Both the position numbers and the translations under genes were made by a program. Shown in pieces: positions 5,624 through 12,750 of a DNA stretch of 12,750 bases. The notes below the pieces were generated by a model. The model saw nothing but the letters and a program-made list of their open reading frames with translations. It was not told where the DNA came from and did no database searches. How positions within the stretch are numbered: the first letter of the stretch is position 1; each line of letters begins with the position of its first letter. This DNA comes from DASPXK01 sp035637315 (GTDB lineage Bacteria > Chloroflexota > UBA6077 > JACCZL01). The stretch is from contig DASPXK010000110.1 of the NCBI GenBank assembly GCA_035637315.1, forward strand, positions 1 to 12,750, in the 5' to 3' direction.

Positions 5624-7872
5624 CCCTCACCACCAGACCTCCGATCCGCACCGTCATACAGCCAGCCTCGCCAGCCCAATTCGCGCCCTCGCCTCACCCC
5701 GACCTGGCCGACGCCGAGTACGCCGCGATTGTCGAACGGCTCGGCCGTGAGCCGAACGAACTCGAGCTGGGGATGCTGGCCGCGATGTGGAGCGAGCACT
5801 GCTCGTACAAGAGCTCGCGGGCGCTGCTCAAGCGGCTTCCGACCAGCGGGCCGCGGGTAGTCCAGGGCCCTGGTGAGAACGCCGGAGCCGTGGACATCGG
5901 CGACGGGCTGCTGGTCGTGCTCAAGATGGAGTCGCACAACCATCCCAGCGCGGTCGAGCCGTTCCAGGGCGCCGCGACAGGCGTCGGCGGCATCCTGCGG
6001 GACATCTTCACCATGGGCGCGCGGCCGATCGCGCTGCTCGACTCGCTTCGCTTCGGCCCCCTCGATGCGGGTCGAAACCGCTATCTGTTCGACGGTGTTG
6101 TGGCCGGCATCGCTCACTATGGCAACTGTATCGGCGTGCCCACCGTCGGCGGTGAGATCTTCTTCGATCCGAGCTACTCGGAGAACCCACTCGTCAACGC
6201 GATGTGCGTGGGGCTGGTCGAGCGCGATCGCCTGGTTCGGGCCAGGGCTGGCGGGCCCGGCGAGGCGGTCGTGGTTGTTGGCGCCGCTACCGGTCGCGAC
6301 GGCATCCACGGCGCCACCTTCGCATCGGCCGAGCTCGATGACGGCCGCGAGGAGCGCCGCCCAGCCGTGCAGGTCGGCAATCCATTCCTGGAGAAGCTCC
6401 TCCTGGAGGCATGTCTCGAGCTGCTCGAGAGTCGCGTCGTCACGGCGATGCAGGACCTGGGCGCGGCCGGACTGACCAGCAGTAGCGTCGAGCTAGCTGC
6501 GCGCGGTGGCCGCGGGATCAGGATCGACGTCGCCCGCGTGAGTCGACGAGAGTGCGGCATGACGCCATACGAGGTCATGCTCTCCGAGAGCCAGGAACGG
6601 ATGCTGCTCGTCGTCCCGCCAACGGCCGTCGATGCCGTGCAGGGCCACTTCGCTCGCTGGGGCTTACATTCGGATGTCGTCGGCGAGATCACCGACGACG
6701 GCCTGGTGTGTGTTCTGGATGGCCGTCGTACGGTGGCGAGCCTGCCGGTCTCCCTGCTCACCTACGATGTCCCGAGCTACCTGCGGGGCACGCGCGCGAG
6801 CGCGTCGTCGCCGCCGGCAGACCTGCCAGCTGAGCCGGCCGACCTGGCGGCCGCCATGCTGTCCCTGCTCGGATCACCGAACGTTTGCAGCCGCGAGCCC
6901 GTCTTTCGCCGATACGACCACACGGTCCAGGCAAACAGCGTGGTCGAGCCGGGCGTTGGGGCGGCGGTCCTGCGGATCCGCGGCACCCCTAAGGCGCTGG
7001 CTGTGACGACAGACTGCAACCCGCGCTATTGCGCCGCCGATCCATGGCGCGGGGCCCAGATCGCCGTCGCCGAGGCGGCCCGCAATCTGGCCTGCCTGGG
7101 CGCCGAGCCGATCGCAGTCACCGACTGCCTGAACTTCGCCAACCCCGAGCGGGCCGAAGCCTACTGGCAGCTGTGCGAGGCGATCGATGGCCTGGCCGAG
7201 GCCTGCCGCGCCCTCGACGTGCCGATTGTGAGTGGCAACGTCAGCCTGTACAACGAGACCAACGGCACCTCGATCATGCCGACCCCGATCGTCGGGATGG
7301 TCGGCCTGATCGAGGATCGCGCCCGCCTGGTGCGCAGCGGCTTCCAATCGGAAGGTGATGTCGTGCTCCTGCTCGGCCCGGGCGGCGCCGAGCTGACCTG
7401 CAGCGAGTACCTCGCGCTGGGCGGGGCCACGTCGCTCGGCCCACCGCCGGCGCTGGACCTCGATCTGGAGCGGCGTGTCCAATTGGCCTGCCGCAGCGCG
7501 GCCCGGACCGGCCTGCTCGCCTCGGCGCATGACTGCAGCGAGGGTGGCCTGGCGGTGGCGCTCGCCGAGAGCTGCATCGCCGGGGGAATTGGCTTCCGCG
7601 GCGATCCCCGTGCTCTGGACGCGTTGCTGGACGCCGCGCAGGCGGAGAACGGGCAGCGGCGAGCGGACGCGGTCTTGTTTGGCGAGGGACAGTCGCGCAT
7701 CGTCGTCTCCTGTCGACCCGAGAACCTCGCCGGGCTGGCCGTCGTCGTGTCCGAGTACGACGTCCCGCTCCGACGACTGGGCCAGGTCGGCGGCGAACGC
7801 TTCCAGTGGTCCCAGTCACTCGATCTCACGCTCGAGGAGGTGACCCATGCCTGGCAACACGGGCTCCGGTAG
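5620..7872 (+). CDS. purL: Phosphoribosylformylglycinamidine synthase subunit PurL
   Basis: ATP-dependent FGAM synthase large subunit of the small, PurS-dependent class (750 residues). The order of motifs is complete: MWSEHCSYKSS with the catalytic His60, GPGENAG, KMESHNHPSAVEPFQGAATG (102-121) with the metal- and ATP-binding residues, GATFASAEL, and HDCSEGGLAVALAES near residue 637 in the second half. The TTG start overlaps the purQ stop (TTGA) and GGAAG lies 8 bases upstream. The TAG stop is formed by the edge of the palindromic repeat at 7869-7920, so the last few residues may have been replaced. The final 26 bases overlap purF. The partner PurS is not in this window. Confidence 0.95.
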   Translation: MTLTTRPPIRTVIQPASPAQFAPSPHPDLADAEYAAIVERLGREPNELELGMLAAMWSEHCSYKSSRALLKRLPTSGPRVVQGPGENAGAVDIGDGLLVVLKMESHNHPSAVEPFQGAATGVGGILRDIFTMGARPIALLDSLRFGPLDAGRNRYLFDGVVAGIAHYGNCIGVPTVGGEIFFDPSYSENPLVNAMCVGLVERDRLVRARAGGPGEAVVVVGAATGRDGIHGATFASAELDDGREERRPAVQVGNPFLEKLLLEACLELLESRVVTAMQDLGAAGLTSSSVELAARGGRGIRIDVARVSRRECGMTPYEVMLSESQERMLLVVPPTAVDAVQGHFARWGLHSDVVGEITDDGLVCVLDGRRTVASLPVSLLTYDVPSYLRGTRASASSPPADLPAEPADLAAAMLSLLGSPNVCSREPVFRRYDHTVQANSVVEPGVGAAVLRIRGTPKALAVTTDCNPRYCAADPWRGAQIAVAEAARNLACLGAEPIAVTDCLNFANPERAEAYWQLCEAIDGLAEACRALDVPIVSGNVSLYNETNGTSIMPTPIVGMVGLIEDRARLVRSGFQSEGDVVLLLGPGGAELTCSEYLALGGATSLGPPPALDLDLERRVQLACRSAARTGLLASAHDCSEGGLAVALAESCIAGGIGFRGDPRALDALLDAAQAENGQRRADAVLFGEGQSRIVVSCRPENLAGLAVVVSEYDVPLRRLGQVGGERFQWSQSLDLTLEEVTHAWQHGLR
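7835..7840 (+). promoter_or_regulatory. Ribosome binding site that fixes the purF start
   Basis: AGGAGG followed by TGACCC and ATG at 7847: a consensus Shine-Dalgarno sequence 6 bases before the start, lying within purL. It places the purF start upstream of the palindromic repeat and so makes the repeat part of the PurF propeptide. Confidence 0.85.
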
Positions 7873-9328
7873 GGGCGCCGCTTGCCGCGCCCCCGCGGGC
7901 ACGGCATGCCGTGCCCCTACGGTGCAGATCGCGCCGGGCGCACTTCGCGAGCACTGCGGCGTGATCGGCATCTTCGCGCCGGGCGAGGACGTGGCTCGGC
8001 TCGCCTATTTCGGGCTGTACGCCCTGCAGCACCGCGGCCAGGAGAGCGCCGGCATCGCCACCGCCGACGGCGAGCGAGTCCACGTCCATACCCGCATGGG
8101 TCTGGTTGCCCAGGTCTTCACCGAGCCGGATCTGGCCCGCCTGCGCGGCCACGTGGCCATCGGCCACACGCGCTACTCCACGACTGGCTCGAGCCGGGTC
8201 GAGAACGCTCAGCCGCTGGTCGTCCAGGGCGACCTGGGCCCGCTCGCGCTGGCCCACAATGGCAATCTGGTCAACGCATCGGCCCTCCGTGAGCAGCTCG
8301 CGGGACTCGGCGTCAGCCCTGTCTCCACCACGGACTCCGAGATCCTGGGGCTGATCTGCGCAAACACGCGAGGTCAGGACTGGCTGGCCCGCCTCCGGTT
8401 GGCGCTGCCCAGGCTCCAGGGCGCCTTCTGCCTGACGATGCTCAGCCCCGACCGACTGTTCGCCGTTCGCGACCCACTCGGCATCCGCCCGCTGTGCATC
8501 GGGCGGTTGAGCGGAGGCGGCTGGGTTGTGGCCTCGGAGAGCTGCGCCCTGGACACGATCGGCGCCACCTTCATCCGCGAAATCGAGCCGGGCGAGCTGC
8601 TGGCGATCGACGCCGGCGGCGTCCACAGCGAGCGGCTGCCTACCGAAGGGCGGCGGGCCGCCTGCTCGTTCGAGCACATCTACTTCGCCCGCCCCGACAG
8701 CATCGTCGACGGCTGTCTCGTGTACGCCGTTCGCGAGCGCATGGGCAAAATTCTGGCGCGCGAGCACCCGGCCGATGCGGACATCGTGATCGCCGTGCCG
8801 GATGCGGCGATCCCGGCCGCGATCGGATACGCCGCCGAATCGGGGATCCCGCTTCGCGAGGGCCTGGTCAAGAACCGCTATATCGGCCGCACGTTCATCC
8901 AGCCCCAGCAGGGGCAGCGGAGCGGCGACGTGGCCCTCAAGCTCAACCCGCTGCCGGAGGTGCTGCGCGGCAAACGGGTCGTGGTGGTCGACGACAGCAT
9001 CGTCCGAGGCACGACCACTCCACGGGTAGTGGCCCAGCTCAGGCGGGCCGGCGCCCGCGAGATCCACATGCGGGTCTCTTCGCCGCCGATGCGGTGGCCT
9101 TGCTACCTGGGCGTCGACACAGCGCCCATCGAGCAGCTGATCGCCTCGCACATGAGCGTGCCGGAGATCTGCGGCCATGTCGGCGCCGACTCGCTTGGCT
9201 ACCTGAGCATCGCCGGGCTAGTCGAGGCGATCGGCCTGCCGGAGTCGACACTTTGCAACGCCTGCTTCCACGGCAACTACCCAATGCCGGTCCACATGGA
9301 GCAGGACAAACTGGCGCTCGAACGATGA
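7847..9328 (+). CDS. purF: Amidophosphoribosyltransferase
   Basis: First committed step of purine synthesis: PRPP plus glutamine gives phosphoribosylamine. An N-terminal Ntn glutaminase domain starts at CGVIGIF, whose Cys37 becomes the N-terminal nucleophile after propeptide removal; YALQHRGQESAGI and GHTRYSTTG follow. The PRPP site is VVVVDDSIVRGTT (378-390). Cys273, Cys419, Cys470 and Cys473 (CNAC) match the [4Fe-4S] ligands of the Bacillus subtilis type. The propeptide is 36 residues, long for the family (11 in B. subtilis), and residues 8-25 are encoded by a palindromic repeat. The start is set by a consensus ribosome binding site within purL. The TGA stop lies at the edge of the next repeat. 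Confidence 0.95.
   Translation: MPGNTGSGRGAACRAPAGTACRAPTVQIAPGALREHCGVIGIFAPGEDVARLAYFGLYALQHRGQESAGIATADGERVHVHTRMGLVAQVFTEPDLARLRGHVAIGHTRYSTTGSSRVENAQPLVVQGDLGPLALAHNGNLVNASALREQLAGLGVSPVSTTDSEILGLICANTRGQDWLARLRLALPRLQGAFCLTMLSPDRLFAVRDPLGIRPLCIGRLSGGGWVVASESCALDTIGATFIREIEPGELLAIDAGGVHSERLPTEGRRAACSFEHIYFARPDSIVDGCLVYAVRERMGKILAREHPADADIVIAVPDAAIPAAIGYAAESGIPLREGLVKNRYIGRTFIQPQQGQRSGDVALKLNPLPEVLRGKRVVVVDDSIVRGTTTPRVVAQLRRAGAREIHMRVSSPPMRWPCYLGVDTAPIEQLIASHMSVPEICGHVGADSLGYLSIAGLVEAIGLPESTLCNACFHGNYPMPVHMEQDKLALER
7869..7920. repeat. Palindromic repeat across the purL stop and purF propeptide
   Basis: Two 24-base arms (7869-7892 and 7897-7920), complementary except at about four positions, flank a CCGC loop. 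The right arm contains GGCACGGCATGCCGTGCC, itself a perfect 18-base palindrome. The outer ends read GTAGGGGC and GCCCCTAC; the first supplies the purL TAG stop. The same bases are translated in purF as GRGAACRAPAGTACRAPT. Confidence 0.85.
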
Positions 9329-9396
9329 GGACTGAGGAATGAGCAATGAGGAATGAGGAATCTGCTACTCATTCCTCATTCCTCATTCCTCATTCC
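9325..9396. repeat. Hairpin made of GAGGAAT-type 7-bp units at the purF/purM junction
   Basis: Left arm: degenerate then perfect ATGAGGA units (about 9325-9360). Right arm: three ATTCCTC units plus ATTCC (9371-9396). The arms pair over about 25 bases with one mismatch around a CTGCTACTC-type loop. The first unit contains the purF TGA (9326-9328). The left arm is rich in GAGGA and ATG, so it offers a ribosome binding site and start to purM but would be masked when folded. Confidence 0.8.
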
Positions 9397-10419
9397 TTGT
9401 CTTACGCGGCCGCCGGGGTGGACATCGCGGCTGGCGAGCGGGCTGTGTCGCTGATCAAGGGGGTGGCGCGTTCCACCTTCGGGCCGCGGGTGCTGGCCGA
9501 CCTGGGAGCGTTCAGCGGACTCTTCGCCCTGGGCTCCAGTTACCGAGACCCGGTTCTGGTCAGCAGCACCGATGGAGTCGGGACGAAGCTGAAGATCGCG
9601 TTCGCGCTCGATCGGCACGGGACGGTGGGTCGGGACCTGGTCGCCCACTGCCTCAACGACATCTTGACCGCTGGCGCCGAGCCGCTCTTTTTCCTCGACT
9701 ACGTCGCGGTAGGCAAGTTGGTACCCGAGCGAGTGGCCGCCATCGTGGACGGCATCGCGGCGGAGTGCCGGGCCAACGGCTGCGCGTTGATCGGGGGCGA
9801 GACGGCCGAGATGCCAGATCTGTACGCGCCCGGCGAGTACGACCTGGCCGGCTTCATTGTCGGGGTCGTCGAGCGCGACTGCCTGGTCGACGGCTCGACC
9901 ATCCAGGCCGGCGATCGCGTCTGGGGGCTGGATGCCAGCGGCCTGCACACCAACGGCTACTCGTTGGCGCGCCGCGCTCTACAGGCCCTGCCGCTCGACC
10001 AGGTCCACCCCGAGTTGGGACGATCGCTCGGCGACGAGCTGCTGGAGCCGCACCGCTCGTACCTTGGGTTGATGCGGCCGCTGGTGGCGGCCGGGGCCAT
10101 CCGCGGGATGGCTCACATAACCGGCGGCGGCATCCTCGGCAACATCCCGCGCATCCTCCCGGATGGGCTGGGCGTCGAGCTGGAGTGGGGCGCCTGGCCG
10201 GTTCCAGCGATCTTCGGCCTGATCCAGCGGCTGGGCGAGGTGAGCTTCGACGAGATGGCCCGCGTCTTCAACCTTGGTCTCGGCTGGGTCTTCATGGCCG
10301 CCGAGTCGGCGACCGAGACCGTCCGGTCGCTGGCGCCGTCCGCCCGCCCGGTGGGCCGCGTCGCTTCGTCGTCATGCGGCGATGCAGCCAGCAGCGTGCG
10401 ATTGATCGGGGCTCCATGA
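9346..10419 (+). CDS. purM: Phosphoribosylformylglycinamidine cyclo-ligase (AIR synthetase)
   Basis: ATP-dependent ring closure of FGAM to AIR. Motifs in order: AGVDIAAGE, STDGVGTKLK, CLNDILTAGAEPLFFLDY, GGETAEMPDLY, GLHTNGYSLAR and HITGGGILGNIPRI. Two starts are possible. ATG 9346 lies in the repeat with GAGGA 7 bases upstream and gives 357 residues; TTG 9397, directly after the repeat, gives 340 residues and the usual family opening SYAAAGVDI but has no ribosome binding site. The ancestral start was probably at or near 9397, and the repeat now provides initiation, adding 17 odd residues (RNEESATHSSFLIPHS). The stop TGA overlaps the purN ATG. Confidence 0.95.
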   Translation: MRNEESATHSSFLIPHSLSYAAAGVDIAAGERAVSLIKGVARSTFGPRVLADLGAFSGLFALGSSYRDPVLVSSTDGVGTKLKIAFALDRHGTVGRDLVAHCLNDILTAGAEPLFFLDYVAVGKLVPERVAAIVDGIAAECRANGCALIGGETAEMPDLYAPGEYDLAGFIVGVVERDCLVDGSTIQAGDRVWGLDASGLHTNGYSLARRALQALPLDQVHPELGRSLGDELLEPHRSYLGLMRPLVAAGAIRGMAHITGGGILGNIPRILPDGLGVELEWGAWPVPAIFGLIQRLGEVSFDEMARVFNLGLGWVFMAAESATETVRSLAPSARPVGRVASSSCGDAASSVRLIGAP

Positions 10420-11069
10420 GCCGGCCACGACTCGGCGTTCTCATCTCCGGGCGCGGCTCGAATCTCCTGGCTATCCTCGAGGCGATCGATCGGCGTGAGC
10501 TGCGGACCGAGGTGGCGCTGGTCATCTCGAACCGCCCCCAAGCGCCAGGGTTGTGCCACGCCCGCGCCTACCACGTTCCCTTCCATGTGATCGACCGAGC
10601 GAGTTATCCGTCCCGAGCGGACCGCCACTGCGCGATCCGTCAAGCGCTGGACGCAGCCGGGGTCGAGCTGGTGATCTGTGCCGGCTGGGACGAGGTCCTG
10701 CTGCCCTCGCTGGTCGCCGCCTACGCCGGCCGGATCTTGAACGTTCACCCCTCGCTGCTGCCCGCCTTCGCGGGTGGGCTCCACGCCCAGGCCGATGCCC
10801 TCGCCTACGGCGTCAAGGTGAGCGGCTGCACTGTCCACTTTATGACCGACCAGGTCGACGGCGGCCCGATCGTCGTCCAGCGCGCCGTCCCCGTTTTGGA
10901 GGACGACACGCCCGAGACGCTGGCCGCCAGGATCCTGGCCGAAGAGCATCAAGCCCTGGCCGAGGCCATCAGGCTGTACGCCCTGGGTAGCCTGTGTCTG
11001 GACGGCCGACGGGTCAGGATCCTGGCCGAAAGGCAAGTCGCTTCCGTCGGGTCTCAGTCGACCCACTGA
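10416..11069 (+). CDS. purN: Phosphoribosylglycinamide formyltransferase
   Basis: Transfers formyl from 10-formyl-THF to GAR. The ATG at 10416 overlaps the purM stop (ATGA); the frame is open further upstream but only as a shadow of purM. The protein has 217 residues. VLISGRGSNL (8-17) is the phosphate-binding loop; Asn109 and His111 in NVHPSLLP and Asp148 in TDQVDGGPI are the catalytic triad. Two differences from the Escherichia coli enzyme stand out: the folate-side loop reads AGWDEVLL where AGFMRIL-like sequence is usual, and LPAFAGGLHA has one extra residue compared with LPKYPGLH. These may be lineage features. Last gene of the operon. Confidence 0.95.
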   Translation: MSRPRLGVLISGRGSNLLAILEAIDRRELRTEVALVISNRPQAPGLCHARAYHVPFHVIDRASYPSRADRHCAIRQALDAAGVELVICAGWDEVLLPSLVAAYAGRILNVHPSLLPAFAGGLHAQADALAYGVKVSGCTVHFMTDQVDGGPIVVQRAVPVLEDDTPETLAARILAEEHQALAEAIRLYALGSLCLDGRRVRILAERQVASVGSQSTH

Positions 11070-11105
11070 CCTCGATCCTGAGCGAAGCGTGGGGACCGGC
11101 CCCGT

Positions 11106-11146
11106 CTCCTGACCGCTGGCCCCTGACCCCTGACCCCTGACCCCTA
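11106..11146. repeat. Tandem CCCCTGA 7-bp repeat between purN and the DUF58 gene
   Basis: Three perfect CCCCTGA units (11120-11140), a partial fourth (CCCCT) and degenerate copies to the left. The right edge reads CCCCTAC, so on the minus strand it is GTAGGGG and supplies the TAG stop of the DUF58 gene. The remaining spacer (11070-11105) contains ATCCTGAGCGAAGCG, another repeat-like string. I see no T-run terminator. Confidence 0.8.
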
Positions 11147-12099
11147 CTTCAAGATAAGTCCACGCCGAAGGGAGTCCAGCAGCAGGTCCTCGAAGGGCGT
11201 GGCGGTGGAGACGCGTCGGTAGCGGATGCCGCGCTGGGCGCAGAACGTCTCCACGTCGGCGCACCAGCGATCGAGCCGCTCGCGATACTGGGCGGTCGTC
11301 TCCGAGGTCAGGCTCACCTCGACCACCTCACCGGTCTCGGCGTCGAGCAGCTCGACGTCGCCGCCAAGGCCAGGCGCAAGCTCCTGCGGGCTGAGCACGT
11401 TCAGCACGATCACGTCTAGCCCGGCTCGCAGCAGGCGATCCAGTCCATCCTGATATCCCTCGGGCGCGAGCATGTCGGAGATGAGCATCACCTGGCCGCG
11501 GTGGCTGTCGGTGCGGTAATCGGCCAGCGAGCCATCCAGGCTCATCCGCCCGGCCGCCGCGGTAGCATTGAGGAAGCCGAGCAGGTCGTGAAAGCGGGCC
11601 CGGCCCCTGACGGGCGAGAACTGCCGCGCCGTCTCGCCCAAAGCCGTGATCGAGACGCGATCAAAGCGCGCCAGGGCCAGATACGCTATCGCGGCGGCAA
11701 GCTGGCGCCCGTACACCAGCTTCGAGGGAAGGCCCCAGTCCATCGAATTGCTCGCGTCCAGCAAGACGTGGACGACGAGCTGCTCGCGAGCCTCGGTCAG
11801 CTTGACGTACAGCTGCCCCAGCCGACCGTACGCGTTCCAGTCGATGCGGCGGAAATCGTCCCCGGGCATATAGCGCCGGAAGTCGGCGAAGTCGGTCGAG
11901 GGCGCCCGAGCCGCGCTGCGGTGCTCGCCGCCGATCCCACCGGCCGCCGGCCGCCGCGCCAGCAGCGAGAGTCGCTCGAGCCGCCGCAGGAACTCCTCAT
12001 CCAGAGCCATCCCCTCGCGCGAGGCGCTGGCCAACCCGCCGCCGGTCGCGTAGGCGTGAGCGGCGCGACGCAAGAGTCGCCTGGCCAGCGTCGGCACGC

Positions 12100-12103
<4 letters not shown>
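11144..12103 (-). CDS. DUF58 family protein, MoxR partner
   Basis: DUF58 proteins work with MoxR AAA+ ATPases, probably in maturation or assembly of other proteins; the exact role is unknown. Residues 72-101 carry the family signature: FADFRRYMPGDDFRRIDWN and then YVKL. Residues 109-230 resemble a vWA fold: LLDASNSMDWG gives the D116-x-S118-x-S120 MIDAS motif and LISDML follows near 210. No membrane segment is seen. The GTG start overlaps the moxR TGA (GTGA), so translation is coupled; an internal ATG at residue 32 is a weaker alternative. The TAG stop lies in the edge of the tandem repeat shared with the purN downstream spacer. Confidence 0.9.

Positions 12104-12750
<647 letters not shown>

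Noticed and set aside
7826..9178. 450-codon minus-strand frame opposite purF
   Set aside because: Antisense shadow; the plus strand has complete PurF motifs.
9765..10415. Long frame upstream of purN as an N-terminal extension or fusion
   Set aside because: It is a shadow of purM in another frame; PurN homology starts exactly at ATG 10416.
7869..11146. Repeats in the pur region as a CRISPR array
   Set aside because: The elements differ from each other, sit inside genes and have no regular spacers.

Overview
The window is GC-rich bacterial chromosome. It carries a five-gene de novo purine operon (purQ-purL-purF-purM-purN), a signal peptidase I gene, a MoxR/DUF58 pair, and a stretch of decayed genes around one intact multidomain cyclic-nucleotide-binding protein. 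High GC, many TTG and GTG starts, an Fe-S-type PurF, the small (PurS-dependent) type of PurL, a PurN with an unusual folate-side loop, and simple palindromic repeats at gene ends are compatible with a Chloroflexota-like lineage. That placement is inference; no marker here settles it.

Left part (2-3934). A membrane-anchored molybdopterin oxidoreductase enters from the left edge. Facing it on the minus strand are a hicB-hicA toxin-antitoxin pair in which both genes carry single-base frameshifts, then the last ~50 codons of a 2-oxoacid dehydrogenase E1-beta gene, about 165 bases with no gene, and an intact 540-residue protein with a cNMP-binding domain, a HEPN-like RxxxxH helical region and a Cys/His cluster. 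Divergent from that is a tatD-like DNase gene reduced to its two ends by an internal deletion plus a frameshift. Four of the six genes here are broken.

Middle part (3949-11069). lepB (minus) diverges from the pur operon (plus). lepB has a perfect TATAAT box and a long perfect hairpin at the start of its leader. The pur genes are packed tightly: purQ/purL and purM/purN overlap by stop-start sharing and purL/purF overlap by 26 bases. PurQ and PurL form FGAM synthase (the usual third subunit, PurS, is not in the window). PurF makes phosphoribosylamine, PurM closes the AIR ring and PurN formylates GAR.

Right part (11070-12750). A short spacer of 7-bp tandem repeats separates purN from a convergent minus-strand moxR-DUF58 pair; moxR runs off the right edge.

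The most distinctive feature is at the seams. Three of the four junctions inside the pur operon, and the purN/DUF58 boundary, each carry a different palindromic or tandem repeat family that penetrates the reading frames. The repeats supply the stop codons of purL, purF and DUF58, a 30-odd-residue tail on PurQ, most of the PurF propeptide, and a candidate start of purM.
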